The position numbers were made by a program, and so were the translations under genes. Shown here piece after piece: positions 10,701-25,700 of a stretch of DNA of 64,000 nt (within the stretch, counting starts at the first letter, position 1; every line of letters starts with the position of its first letter). The stretch spans positions 8,404,312 through 8,468,311 of the forward strand of contig NC_092675.1 of assembly GCF_964355755.1 (NCBI RefSeq), in the 5' to 3' direction. Source of the stretch: Antedon mediterranea. Taxonomy: Eukaryota; Echinodermata; Crinoidea; Comatulida; Antedonidae. Under the pieces are notes generated by a model. It saw nothing but the letters and a program-made list of their open reading frames with translations, searched no databases and was not told the DNA's origin.

Positions 10701-13700
10701 TAATATCCTCAAGAATGATAGTTAGCAAAATTTCATTTGAAGTTAAAACAGTATCTAAATTCAAACAAATCATAGTTCATGTTAAGAAAAGAACAAAGTA
10801 CAGTACTAATTTCATTATATGAAATATAGTTTTAGTCGTTTCTCGCCACAATTAATGACAGATAAGGCCAGTCCGCAATTTCATTTTTCGTACATTAGTT
10901 GGGGACTACTTCAAAAATATAACTAAACGTAACCTTCTAAATAATCTCTCTCTCACTATAAAGTAAAAAAGAGGTTGCTCATGGGATTCGAACTTCATAC
11001 ATCAACATGTAAAGTCCATGGTCTAATCCACTCGACTACACAGACGGCTCGGCCTTTCTATGGTACACAGATATGACAAACGTGAGGAGAGGGAGAGAAA
11101 GCTACGCTACATTACCAGAAGATGGATATGTTTGAAGTGCAGCGACGTGTTTCAAATCGTTACTTTCCGTTTCGCAATCACTCGTCAGATTAGAGCATTC
11201 GTTTAGTGTATAGTTACAGAATTCAGCAGCTATTATCAAAGTATATGAGGCATTTGCTTCTCGATCTAGTTCATAAATTGGTCTCAAGATGTTAACTAGT
11301 GGGTCGGGTATACAGAAATCATCTACCAGAAGAAGAAGAAGAAAAAAAAATAATAATCTTCTAAATTATTCGGTCACTACAATGCGTTCAGTAGTCAAAA
11401 GGCATACCATTTATTATTAGCTTTATCAATACATTCCACAACCCGTAACATGAAGTGGCGTAATATGCTATTTATTCAAGAAGAACGGTAGCAATACAAA
11501 AACCGTAATATATAGCCTATACAAAAATAAATAGATTTCCTCAACAGCAACAAAAGGTTTCCATGATATTTAAAAATGATGTAGGCCAAAGAAGAGTAAA
11601 ATTAGCGATTTCACTCTTGCTGTTTCAACCAATAAATTTACACACGATGATACAAATAAAAAATATATTGCACACATAAATTACAATAGTTTATAATTGA
11701 CGAATATAGGCCCCTAATACCGTATTCTATATATTCCAAAGTGACGAATTAAATTCTAGTCATTCTTTTTTTCTTCAAATTGAATGTGAAAAACTTACCA
11801 ACACCACTTCCCCCTGTAATAGAATAGGTCACATTCCCTTCATTTCGATTTTCATCAGGAAGTTCTGCTGCTGGAAACTGTTTTTGATCCGTTGATTCTT
11901 CCATGATTTCCAACCTATGTACACAATATTTTCTTTCTAGTTAGTTATTTGTATTCCTTTCAAACTTATCCAACAACAAATACTGTAATAATACTGGGTG
12001 AATAAACTATAATATCTTTTTTTTAATAAAAAATTAATTGAGGCTTGTTGTGTGGAGAAAAAATACCAATCACACTTTAGGCTAAGGGAAACATCCTTAA
12101 AATTAAGAAAATCTCCTATCGAATTGAATATAATTTAAACCCTTATCATACCGGATTCTTTTTAAGAAAAATGCTTAAATATTTATTGAGTTAAGTGAAA
12201 TACTTTTATTTAAGAGAAATATCTCACGTAAGTGTGAACAGGCCACTGGATACATTCCTCGTTCTTACTCTTTTGATATTGTTGTTTTTCTAAGCACCAG
12301 TGATTGTCATAATAATAGTGTTTGCTTACGTTTGCTTTTCTGGTGTACTTTTATTAAATTTAGGCTGGCCTGGTTTTGATAACACAATTTCAACTCCAAC
12401 TTTATCTGACTTCGGTGGTGATCCTTGATCTTCAGCGTGTGCTACCAAGCTAAACGTTGGCTGCGAATATCAAACGTTTAATGACATTGTTTAAACAATA
12501 TAATCTAATAATAATAATAATCTATATACACATATTTCGCAAAATAAATAAACTTATATAATATAAATTAATTGATTACTATGTTATCTTACCAACTCTC
12601 CGAGTAGTTCTGGAGAAAACATGCGTTTAGTGGTAATGACTCCCGTAGATTTGTTTACAGTAAAGTATTCCAGACTTGAATCTTCTGCACTTAATGAATA
12701 CACCAACATACTATTGAACCCCTATATTGTACAAAAATATGAAACATTTTATACTGTATTGAAATTACAACCTAAAATTGAGCTTTTTTCAAATTATTGA
12801 CACGTTTTCTCTATTCTTTTTAATACATTCATACCAGTTTTGTGAGAGACTGCTAATAAGAGTCACTCCCTATTATGCCCGCTCTTTAGTGAGTAACACG
12901 CGGTGTCATAGTTAGCGATCAGTTTGAACGTAGTTTAAATGCCTGTTTCTCATAGTTCTATATTATTTGTAATTTTGTTCAAACTCTCCAATCAGTTTTA
13001 TTTATTCAATTTAACATTACCTGATCTACATCTTCTGCGTGGACTGTCAATACATCAACTCCAATGTTATCATTGTAGTTCGTAAAATACGTTTTATAGG
13101 ATTCTTGATCAAACTTTGGTTCGTTGTCATTTACGTCTAAAACCCTAATTAGCACGTTAGTTGTATTTTTTTCAAATTCCGTATCATCATCAATGTAAGA
13201 TTGGATTATGTTGAATGCTTCGATCGTCAGGTTAAATGAATCTGTAGTTTCGCGGTCTAATTGATCTTTAATGTATATTTTTCCCGTAAAAGCATCGACA
13301 CCAAAGTATTCTGCGTTATCTGAAGATAATTATAGTTATATGTTGTTAATCAACAGTCAATCTATATCTAATGTATCTTACACCATCCGTATTTTGTTTT
13401 TAAATAATGGATCATAAAAATATTAGTAAAAGCAAGTAATTTGTAGTGATCGGCATTAGGCCCTATATCATCATCATCATCACGGTGATTATAAGTGATT
13501 AAACTAGCATTACAATGGTAAATATTGTTTCTGATAATAGTAATTTACATTAAAATGAACATATCCCATTCTCACTTGTGGAGGCCACAGTCACTAAGAC
13601 AATGAATTCATACCTAATAGTTTGTAGTTGACTGTATTTGTGTTGTTTGAAGAACCAATGTCGTCATCATATGCATAAACGTAACCAACTGTGTCATTCA

Positions 13701-16700
13701 CTAAATGGTTTTCAAAGACGTCAAACGCAAATGACTCCTAGGGAATAATTAATGTTTATATTAAGAATAGCAACATCTCACATTAATTGCAAATGACATA
13801 ATAATGCATTGTAATTTAAATTGATAAAAAAATTAATGTTTTAGAAATTTACAAAAATTAATTTTTGCAGTTTTTCTGAAATACCAGTAAACCAGACAAT
13901 ACAATAACGTACACTGTCACACTAGCAAATGAGGTAGGCTCTACACACAGTTGTTACACAAACAGGCCTCTATTATTTAAGATTGACGTTACAATCACCG
14001 TCTTTTTATGTACTTATTAGTGCAAATATATATTGTTCTCATTGTTTAATGTAAACTGATAAATGTTACCTTAAATGTTGGTAAATTGTCGTTTATATCT
14101 TCGATATTGATCACCACTACTGCATAATCTTTCAAGCTACTTGGATTGCTAACAACCACTACGATCTGTATATTCGGTACAATAATTTAAAACAATTATT
14201 TCTAGTTTTGTTTATAAGAAGTGACTCACATGGAGTACATAGATCACCAACAATGAACTTTTTTTCCTATAATTTCGGTATATAATACACATCAATACAT
14301 AGTCGTAATGCTAATTGTTCTTACAACCATAAAGAAGCAAATGTTCGGCATTAGTCACAAGCGTCATTAAGTTAATGGAAGTAAAAGCCTATTAATTGAA
14401 GAAGTTCAGGCTTTTTGAGTATTGTTTAAATATTGTTATATACTTAACTGACCTCAAAATTACTGTCTCCTTTTTCACAGTTAAACTTTACTTTAGAAGA
14501 GACATTTCCATCATTGTTAATCTCGAAGAATTCTGCCCCACTTCCATCTAGTTCAAATGATAGAGGTCCGTCAGACGAAGAAGTATCACCATCTTTTGCA
14601 GTAATTTGAAATAAGTACATCGGATCTTGTTCCTTACATAAAAGATTTAGGCTTATAGTATCAAAAAATCATCCTAATTATATGCTTAAAAAACCGGCAA
14701 TGACAGGTGAGAAAGCGTCTGGCAATATTTAAATTATTGATGCCCACAAAAATAGTAGTGTAAATAATATCAATCTATCTACTGTATCTTATTGTTTACT
14801 CTAGATTGTTTAGAGATCATTATTAGGAGTATATAATAATAATCAAGGTAATAATCAAAGCAATAAATACCTCTTTTAAATAATACTGTAACGGGGCATA
14901 AGTAATAACTGGGCTGGGGCTTGGTAGTTGAATTCGGAACTCTAGCGTTGCGTTGTCCACACCGGACACGACGCTTAAGTCATACACCTGAACATCTACA
15001 GTAACATTAATTATCGTCGAAGTATACCTGGTTGCTATAGAGATTTCTGCTGGACTTAGTAACAGTGAAATTGATCCGCTTGTAGGGTTTATAGAGAAAA
15101 TACCTGTAATGATATATACAAGAATATGTAATTCTTAAGCATTTAAAGTAATTTTATCCCTACATTAATTTATTTTTACCAAAGCATGGGTTTGCCCTTT
15201 ATCAATTTATTTTTATCAATATAGTTTAGCATAGTTTTGCCTTTGTTATCGAAGGAAATCTTGTATTTTTAATATGCAGACGTATTGTGATTATATCAGG
15301 GAGCTGTAAGTAGAACTCTAATTACAACTCACTGATTATATCACCGAGTTGTCTTTGTATAATGCTTAGTTGCAACGCAAGGACGTAAGCATAACGTAAG
15401 TGATTTGACTAATCACAAGCGATGGATTATTCGAACTGCCATTGGTCAATTCTCTTACGTTGCGTCTCTAGTGGGAGCCAAGCTTTGCTGGGTCACATAG
15501 TACGCTATAGGTTTGGACATCTGTGTGCGAGAGAATCCAATATCTAGTACTACTGTAAATACATGCATTCTAATTAACAAATAGAAACTCTATAACCTCC
15601 CAACGTAAATAATGTTACTAACGTTGGCCATTTGTTATATTTTCCTCTTTCGTAATACTATACATGATTTCACCATTTCCAAGCTCGGGATGCTCTTTAT
15701 CTGTGGCATTTAGTTTGAATACTTCTGTTTCTATCTTCGTGTCACTTTGAATTAGTGGGGGCACAGATTCAATAAACTTTGGAGCAGTATTATTGACAGC
15801 CACGATGGTTATAAACACCTGGAAAAAACCCCAATTTCACTTTATATAATCAATGAAAGAAAGTTACATTAACAAAATATGATGACAAACAAGACCAAAA
15901 TAAATCAGCTTTCACTACTCCGGTTTTTGCCTTACGTAAAATTCATTAATCATTAACACAATGTTAATTGCAACATTAGTTTAATAAATAAATTTAAATA
16001 TAATAATATATAACGTTATTCATCTTAAACGTAAAATTAAAGACACCAAATTTTTAAATATTTTTTAAAAAAATTACTTAGATAAGCTGGTAACTTCAGA
16101 ACATTTAGCTTAGGCCTATTGTATGTCTACGGTATATTACTAATATTGAATCACAGACAAGTTTTAATATCAACATTTAAAAATATATATCTTACAGTTT
16201 CTTGATCGTAGATCGATTCTTCACTGATGTTAAACGCCTTGACAACAGTAACGTAGCGTCCCATACCAGCGCTACTGTTAATTGACAGCTCACCATCCGT
16301 GTTAATAATCAACATAGTAGATACAATCGTTTTACTACCAATTTCTTTAAAAGAGAGGAAAGTATATGTATATATATATATATAAATTCACCGTTGTATA
16401 TATATAAAAATACTGAAAGATGAGGGCGTATCAATTTGTTCCGCCGTACCACGCCGAGAATGTTAAAGAGTCGCTATCCAATCGAGTTTAAACAATACCA
16501 TGAAAGCCCCAGAGGTCTAATGGTTAGGGCAACTGCATATCAAGCAGACGGTCCGAGTTCGAGTCTCGGTAAAGGCGACTTTTTCTCATTCTCACAGATT
16601 TCCTCATCTCTATCGTTTCAAATTAATTAATTAAATTTCAGTATATCACCGGACGGTTTAGAATTAATGTTCTTTGCCTAATGTGTTTATATATATATAT

Positions 16701-19700
16701 ATTAATAACAATTATAATCATACTTTACACAAAGCCTAATAATATTTAGGTATTTATATTATAACAATCGTCATCATTTGTTGTCACAAACACCTTTCTT
16801 TGAAGTCATAAAATCACAACTACGACATCCAAAAAACACCCCTGCTACCATACACGAAAACTCAAAGATCACAAGAAGCAAAAGCACACTTATAAAGATA
16901 TTTCACAGTGTTTACATTGTGTCAAAATAAGTTAAAATACCTTCTTGAAATGTTTCTTCAATAATTTCGAACGATATATCTTCGTCATTTCCGTATGAAT
17001 CTGTTTCTATAGACAGTGTGAAATTTCCAATCTCCTCACGATACCAAGTGGTGTTCTTGACAGGTTCAATGTTGATGCTGTATGTCGGATTGCTTATAAT
17101 GTAAATTGTCAGCGTCTCCTTTACAGCATTGATGAGCTCTGTGCCGTTGATATTTTGTACTGTGATCGTCAATTCATATGGTACACTGCTGACATTAACT
17201 TTGCTGATCTTTAGCGTTCCTGTAGAATCTGTGCAAAAGAATACCTAACCATTAAAATACAATGGTATATTGTTAAAAGTATACTTATTATGTAACTATC
17301 ATCACCACCACCATCATTATCATCATCAAGACATTATCAGACTGTGTTCATCCATTGTTGGATGAAGCCCTCCTCCAGCAATTTCATTTCATTTATTTTG
17401 TCTGCATAAAAATACAATTTACACAACAAGGACAAAGAACAAGAAAAAACAACACACAAAGTCAGGCAGGGACAGAATTCCTAAAAATAGAACTTAATCA
17501 CTATCTGGTAGGTTTCCTATGGCACTGGTTGGATAAAAACATTTATAATATAATTTGTATAAACATTAAAATTGCATAAAAATACTATATCAAAATAGAA
17601 TTGAAATATATTGCAAGGCCATGTTCTTCTGTCATAACTCTACTTAAACTAGCTAAATATAGACTATGACTTGGAATCTTCATATATGGAGATCAGGGTT
17701 AAAATAAAAATGAAAGGAACAAATTTGAACTCTGGTCAGTCCAAGTTTAAACGAAACATAAAATGGAAACAAAGCTGAGATAGGCTCCAACATGGAGAGT
17801 AACGTTGTAAAAGCAACCAGCTCATTCCGCCTGTTTCGTCAGTGTCTGCATTTGAGTCTGGCGTTGTGTAGCCATCGAAATCATTAATTAACTGTATACT
17901 GTAACTTTAATATAGGCATACTTAACGTTATTCAAACAAAACCTCAACATACTTACCCGTAATATCATTCTCAATATAGAAATGATTATCATTGTTTGGT
18001 GACTCCTCAATTGTAAACCATACAATATTGTTTGGATAGGTATCGTTATCAGTCGCGGAAAATGTGTGTATCTATAAAGTTGAGAGTAAAACAATAATTT
18101 CCAATCATAAATATCCAAGCTTAAATACAATGTCTGTCGATCCAAAGAAAAATACTACTTATGTGGATGAAGTTAATATTAGTTTAACGGAATACATTAG
18201 ACGAGATTACATATTCTCCAGATAAAGGAATACAATACTATGAATGCATCTTTTCAGTTACCAATGCAATCATACAAAACCTGTGAAATGACGTTAACTC
18301 AGTATGTAGAGTGTGAACGAATTGTTCACAGAAATAATTTGAACGAGAACTTACCGCTGTTCCAAACTCAGCAAACTCTTCGTATACAATAAATTCAGTA
18401 ACCATACTCTCTGTTGTAAATGTTGGTTTCTCATCATTTACGTCATCAATTACTACTTTAATTAGGCACACATCCGATATCACATTGTCAGGATTCAGTG
18501 CCTGGAATGGCAATGATAAAATTAAATAAATCGATAATTGATCAAACACCGATACAAAAAATCGATACAATAACAAACATCATTACAAGCAAGACTACAA
18601 TGACTGCAACCTTATAACATAATAATATTATATTTCATTTACAGTATTTCAAATTATCTAACTACAACTAGTTAAATTCCTATTCAAATCATACCCAGAT
18701 AAAAAGTGAAAAGTTTGTGTGAACTTCTCGATCAATTGGTACATTAGTTGTGGACAGTTCACCTGTCGTATCGTTTATTACAAAGTAGGTAGAAAAGATA
18801 TCTGAAGCAGAAGAATAAAGAATTCCTTTTAAAATTTAGTATCATAGACTTCATACATCTGCAATGTATTTATCAATGTATCAATGAATAACATAAAATT
18901 CAACATAATAAAAAAAATGCTTATTAAGCAAAATATATTGCTGTATAACACAAATGAGCCATGTACTCCATAAGCAAATAAGTAAAAGTATACAGGCAGT
19001 GTTTGTTCCAAAGATTTCCACCCAATTCTGCTTTCCTGCAGGTTCTAGAATAATTTAATACACATTTCACGTTATACATTATCTGCAGATAGAACTGACA
19101 GATAGCATGTAAGTATTTAGTACACCTAGACTTGTATCATAGCTGACTGTCACTAGTCAGTTAGATATTATCTAGTGACTTCTACAGAATCGGGTAAGAG
19201 TGTAAAAACCTACCACTTTCTGTATTGTTGCCTAATTGATATAATATTTGGGAGTTTAGAGAATCCTGTTCATCCGCATCATATGCTTGAACCTGTCCTA
19301 TTGCTGTTCCTTCTGATGTTCCTTCTGAAACGTGGATTACCGAAGAATTGCATTGGTTGTCAAATACTGGTGGATTATCATTCTCATCCAGAATATCCAC
19401 TGTAACCTAAAACGATGAAAATAATTATTGCATATCTCCAACCCAGTGCTATATTGATATTAAACAAATGTTACCTAATGCTATTGTTGAATAACTTTAA
19501 CGTCATTGTTAGTAGGCCTATGTTGTATGAACCAGTGAAAGCATATGAATGATAATACTACTGTATAAATAACAATCGAAAGCTTTTTAATAGAAATGAA
19601 TATCGTTTAGATGATATGTTAAATAAAAGGAGAGAACCACACAAATCAAAAACAGAATGAATCGGGTGTAGTATACATGGTATTTCTCCTAAAGGAATAG

Positions 19701-22700
19701 TTAACAAACAATAGTAACAAACTTCTCATTGGCATTGGCTTACCTTGGTAAGGTTGTATAAAGGCAACATAGTAGCATTATCTCTTATAATTATCAGGAC
19801 ATCGTAGCTACTTTGAATCTCTCTGTCCATACTCACATTAGTTGTAAACAAACCCTAAAGGAAGAATAATAACATGCTAGATATGTAAGTAAAACGTATT
19901 TGGAAAATTTATTGGGAAAGTGAACTTAGTTACAAACTTAAGACTACACATAAACATTACAAAAAAGCTTGAAATAGATCAATCGTTTTAGATTTAAAGG
20001 TAGGCTTAATAATCGTATGTATGTACAAAATCTAAAGTAGTATATATAAATATACATGCTAATATATTTAGCCCAGGCATAAATTCAATAATTTGTTAGA
20101 CCAGTAGTTTTACCAAAAACGGCAGGCAGCAGGCAAATAACAGATTTGTTGTAGTGTTGTATTATTTATTCGTTTCACTTCAATAAAAAATGTGTCACTC
20201 TTTCTGTCAGTGACAGGACCAACACATGTTTTGATTATCAAGTTAACTTGTTACTAGTAAAACACGTAGGCCTATTGTTAATTAATGTTTCACATAATAC
20301 CGTTTCAGTATCGAGAGAAAAGTATTGGGCGAATGACGGATCATACAGATGGTAACTTAGTTGTTGATTCTCCAATGCATCACTGTCAGTAGCATTAATC
20401 TGTGAAAACAGAAACAAAATAGACTGTTGATATAATAATCATTATGGTTGTTATTGGTACATTGTATCTTTCGATGTTTATGTCGAGTGCCACCATAAAT
20501 AAAATATAAGTCGGCCTAATCAAATTATATTAAAGATACACTGGCCACCTGAAAATAAAAAAATTATTTACAACTGTAATTTAAATTAAAAAAATTTCAA
20601 ATTTACTGGAAGTCAATGGGGTTTTGTTTGAATTTAACAATTTAATTTGTCTTTTTAAAAGTGACATTATTTATTTTCCTAAAAAGTGATTAACTTTATT
20701 AAAATTCTGAAATGGCCTTTTCAAAGTCTTTTTTTTTATTGATCTTAATGTTCATGTTTTGGGGGACAATACATCTTTAAGTAAAATGTTTATTGAATTG
20801 TTGTAACATTTATCAAGTTATACAGCGTTGGATACAAATGGTTCGCCGCCTTATTGTGAAGTGTTCTCGCATACAGGCCTAAACAATATAACTTACCACG
20901 ATGTCCTTATATCCTGCGGCAAGATTTTCTTGAATTTCAAATTCGAAAGCTGTAGTAACTTCTGGGTAGTTATCATTTGCATCCTCAACGACTACAGTCA
21001 GGTTAAGCGTAGTAGTCTGAAAGAAATAACCCAATGTATAAGGATCCTAAACTAACTAAAACAAACTCAGACATCGGACACCATCATCGGTATAATAAAC
21101 CCAATCGCAGGCTATAAAAGAATCAGAATAATACCTACATTGAATCCGTCTGTTGCATCTATATATAAATTGTATTTAGATGCGACTTCTCTATCCAACG
21201 GGTTGATTCGTGTTATCTCGCCTCTATTAAAAATGAAACAATAGCAATACGATGATATGAATCTAATCTAACCAATCCGGAATTCGGTGTTTTTGCTAAT
21301 CCAATGAAAGCCATCAGTTGAAAAAAGCAGCAAAAGAAAGCATAACATTACTGTGGAGTAGATTTGCGGCAGGGACTTGAGTAATTGGTCAGATGTTTTG
21401 CCCTACTATGACTTTATACTAAGTGCATTGAGAATACTTGTGAAAAAATATGCAAGTAATTCTCATGTAAGACTTGAACCCACGACCTCTCACGGCTACT
21501 GCACCAATTGGATTGTAATTGTTTGTAACTACTCCACACCATTTTCGCAAGTATTCTCAATGTACTTAGTATAAACTTATAGTTTTAGACTTTTACTAGA
21601 GTTAAACACTCAACATTATAATCATTCTATGAAACATTTGCAATGTTGGTTACAATTAAGCAGGTGAATTTACAGGTTATTGATAACTAATTGTAATAAG
21701 CGAAATTTAAACTTACGTTACATTGTCAATTCTAAAATTATCACTCCCACTCAGTGTATATATAATATTTGCAGTAATGTCGTCATCAGTAGCCTGAACA
21801 AAAAACCACATTAAATAATTGATTCAATACGTGTACAGCATACCGTATGAGATGGCTCCACTTTGAGAAAACTCTTAGGTTTGCTACCTGACAAATAATC
21901 TCAGCCCAGTGGTCAAGCCATACCAATGCTTGCTTTATATTCTTATAGATTATTCTCCAGTCACTCTAATATTAAGTAACATATTTTTACTCTACAGCTC
22001 ACTATGTCGGTCGGTCGGTACTCTAACACACTAACTCAAATTTGGGCACGTGACTGCAGCCATGTATATATGGCCTTGTTTAAGGTAGGTTCTCAATATG
22101 GAAATCATGACAATGTTTAAAGTAAATATACACAAAGCTCCCCTTCCTCCACAATTGCCTCATTCAAACATGCCAATACATGATGTTGTTGCTAAATGAA
22201 ACTATATACGGTTCTCTAAACGTTTGGAATTATTACCTTGATAATAAGGCTGTTACATTATTTGTTATACACATATTTGAATAAAATTACCTTGGTAGTA
22301 AAAATAAGTTCAGTGTGCTCGTTTTCATATACTTGAATTAACTTCGAAACTTCTGGAAATTCAGGGGAATACTCATTCACATCTTCAACCGCAATCACAA
22401 CATCAGTAAATGCACATCGTCTGCGCAGGCAAGAGAAAAATTACAAATACCGTTATCAATTATTTAACTTTACTATACCAGTATTAATGTAATTTATTTA
22501 AGAATTACAAAAGAAAAGTTATTACAACAGTCTGTTGTCAGCATTTAAAATAGCAAATTTGTTCTTTTAGCCTCAAATGAGTATATACTGTTTAAGATAA
22601 CTAAACAAGTTCAGTGTAAATAATAATATTTTGATTACATTTCTATCAGTCTATTACTGTTGGGGTTTGGAAATATTGTATGGCATGGTGGGGTGGACAT

Positions 22701-25700
22701 GCTACAGATGGAGATAAGGGTAGAATTCATCGTGTGGAAAGAAGGGTTGAGCGGATGTCTGGTTTGTGTCAGCAGTCGGTGGATTCAGTTTTGCGAGAAC
22801 CTGGACAGGCTTTTTGGGATTGTGTTGAGGGATGAAAGTCATCCTCTGAATTCCAATTTAGGCAGTCTCGGGAGTGCTCGCAGTGAAAGATTGCGATTCG
22901 CGGCTCCTGGAACAAATCGATATCTTTTCTCCTTTCTGCCCACAGGTATCAGGAGACATCAGCGGAATTCATCCAGATGAGCACCATGGAATAATATGTT
23001 CTTGTCATGAGTTTTTAAACTTGGTATTGTTTCATATTGTTATAAATATTGTAATTATGATGTATTTTAAGACGAGCAATGTAATGTTATCCTTGTGGGA
23101 ACGAATAAAGATTATACTTGATAGCTTGATGGGCAAAATCTATTTTTCTCTTTTTCTTTCTGTTTTATTAAAAAATCTTGCGTAGATTAATTACGATAAT
23201 ATGAAACTGAGTTACAATACAATTTTAAAGTTATAGTAAATAGCAATATTAATTGTATTATCATGTAAGGTAACAAAGCACGAACGTTATTTTTCCATTC
23301 CTCTTTACAAGTATTGAATTGTAGCAATCCAAAATAGTGACCATAAAAGGTTATTCAGAGAATTTTTTAAATCTAAAACTAGCGGTTTGTTGCAATCTTA
23401 TGCAATTATAAGTATACTGTTTAGTGACATAAGCCTAAAATATACAGTTTGCAAAAACATGTTACCACCTTTGAAACATCTTGGATTTGTCGCATGCTTG
23501 AACGACCAAGCGGTACTCTGTTCTCTTCTCTGCATCTAATTCACCCGAAAGTTGCATCACTCCGGTTGTGTTATTAACAGTAAATAGGTTCATATACTCC
23601 GATACAATGCTGTATTCTATATCCCCATCTATGCCGGAGTCATTGTCTGTTGCGGTTATCTAGTTAGTAAAAACAGAATATTATATCTAGGCATGCCAGA
23701 TGATTTTGTTTTTCTATATATTCACTTTTAAATTAAGTGTTGTTAAAGGTTTTATTCTACAGTGGACTATAAAACTTTACCACACGTTTGTCACTGGTTT
23801 GCCTACACGAAATTGTTATTATGTCTATCTGAAGGATCATATTATTGCAAAGCACTCAAATACTTTCTGCAGTTTGCTTGTGTAGCTTGTAGACACACAA
23901 GCAAGTTTTGGGAAACGTATCCTAGCCTAGCCTAGCCTAGCCTAGCCTAGCCTAGCCTAGCCTAGCTATCTTGCTAAACTAGTAGATTGCAAACTAATGT
24001 TTTCTAGTGTAAAATAGGCTTGGGTAGCAACAATGTCGATGACGATTATTAACCCTTGATAAGGTCGCAACATGTACGTTTTAACGAAGTAAACACAACA
24101 ACGAATAAATAGAGGTAAACGGCATTCAAACTTGCTCACGAAACGGAAGATGACCATTATTAGAAAAATGGCGCTTTCTTAAACAGACAATTTCTACTAT
24201 ACCTCAATAACATCAGATGCCGTCCCCATATCTTCTGCTACATTTATATTGTAGGTATCTTTGAATACTGGATTATGATTATTGACTTCAACAAGATGAA
24301 TCGAAACATTTGTTTCTGTCTTGCAATTATTATCATCTGTCAAAGTAATCTACACGCATAAAAATTATATTAGGAAATCAACAATGAAAATGATTAGTTC
24401 TTTGGTTTTTAAACAAATTTAAACTCTTTAAACTTTCGGATATCAATAAGTCCCAAATTGGTCTTTTATGTACAGTACATTGTTTTAACTAATCTTGATG
24501 TGCGTGTTTCATTATCACTCTCACATCAAGCTCATTTCGAGTTTTTATGTGTTTCCTTTTCATCTCTTTATCGAAATTTTTCTGATTTTTTTCTTTATAT
24601 TTTAACGATTATGAATTAAAAATAAGGTAAGTACAGACTTACAATGATTTCAAACACTTTTTCACAGTTCAAATACAATGAGCAATTCAAGGGTTCACCA
24701 TCCTTCACTCGTATTCTAAATGAGTCTGCGCTTAAAGAATCCAACTCAAATTCTTCGCTATCAGTCTTAAAGGTTCCATTGAATTCCTGTAGGAAAATAC
24801 CGGTCATCATATATTGTTATTCAAATTTAATATGCATCATACTATTCTAATAATCCCACTACGATAAATTTACTTGGTTACCTAAAACTGTGAATTATGA
24901 CCTGTAGACCTACAATGTTAAAATAAACTTGTATTCGTTATATTTAGCGTATAATAATTTATATAATGGATAAAAAGTTAGTCATATTCTGTAGAAATTG
25001 ATGGTCAAACCCTAATACTTCAAACGACATAGATACATTTGTCTACCCAGTAGGCGTAAATGGACGTAAAGGCGTTTACAAATCAATCAACGAAAATGTC
25101 TTTTTTTCTCTCTCTTTCGTTAATTAAATTATTCCATTAATTAAATGGATAAGAAAACGTATATACAGAGGCGTAAGCTCAAATTGTAAATTCGGAACTA
25201 TATAAGACTCACCAGAAATAGAGCTGCTAGGTCCCCGGAAATTGCACTTATACTTTGAAATATATGAAACGAAAGTCTCGCACTTTGGCGAGCCAGCGAG
25301 ACATACAATGCATGCCATTCACAAAAATTCACAAAAATTCACAAAATCATAAATACAAACAACGCGAGCCACACACAAAACAACAAATTATAATTACTAA
25401 TATTACGATAATTATGGTATGTTAAAATTTTAACTATCCGGATGTTACTTAAAAGTTTAGGTGGGGGTTTTCTCTACTTAAAAAACCCCGGTGGAGGGTT
25501 AGTCTAACTTCGAAATTAGTCTAAACATCGGCATCTTTACAAAATGTTCTACATTTGTTCATAATCTTAAAATTAAGGGCGCTAAACATAACATTTTCAA
25601 GATCGCATACGTGGCGCAAACATCTTTAATATTCTATAATAATTCGTTCATTATAACGTGGTTCTTAAAAATTGAAGGCGCTAAACATAACATTCATGAG

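Noticed and set aside
17298-17330. CATCAT/CACCAC run as a CRISPR-like or coding histidine tract
   Set aside because: Simple trinucleotide repeat in a cadherin intron; no regular spacers, and a eukaryotic context.
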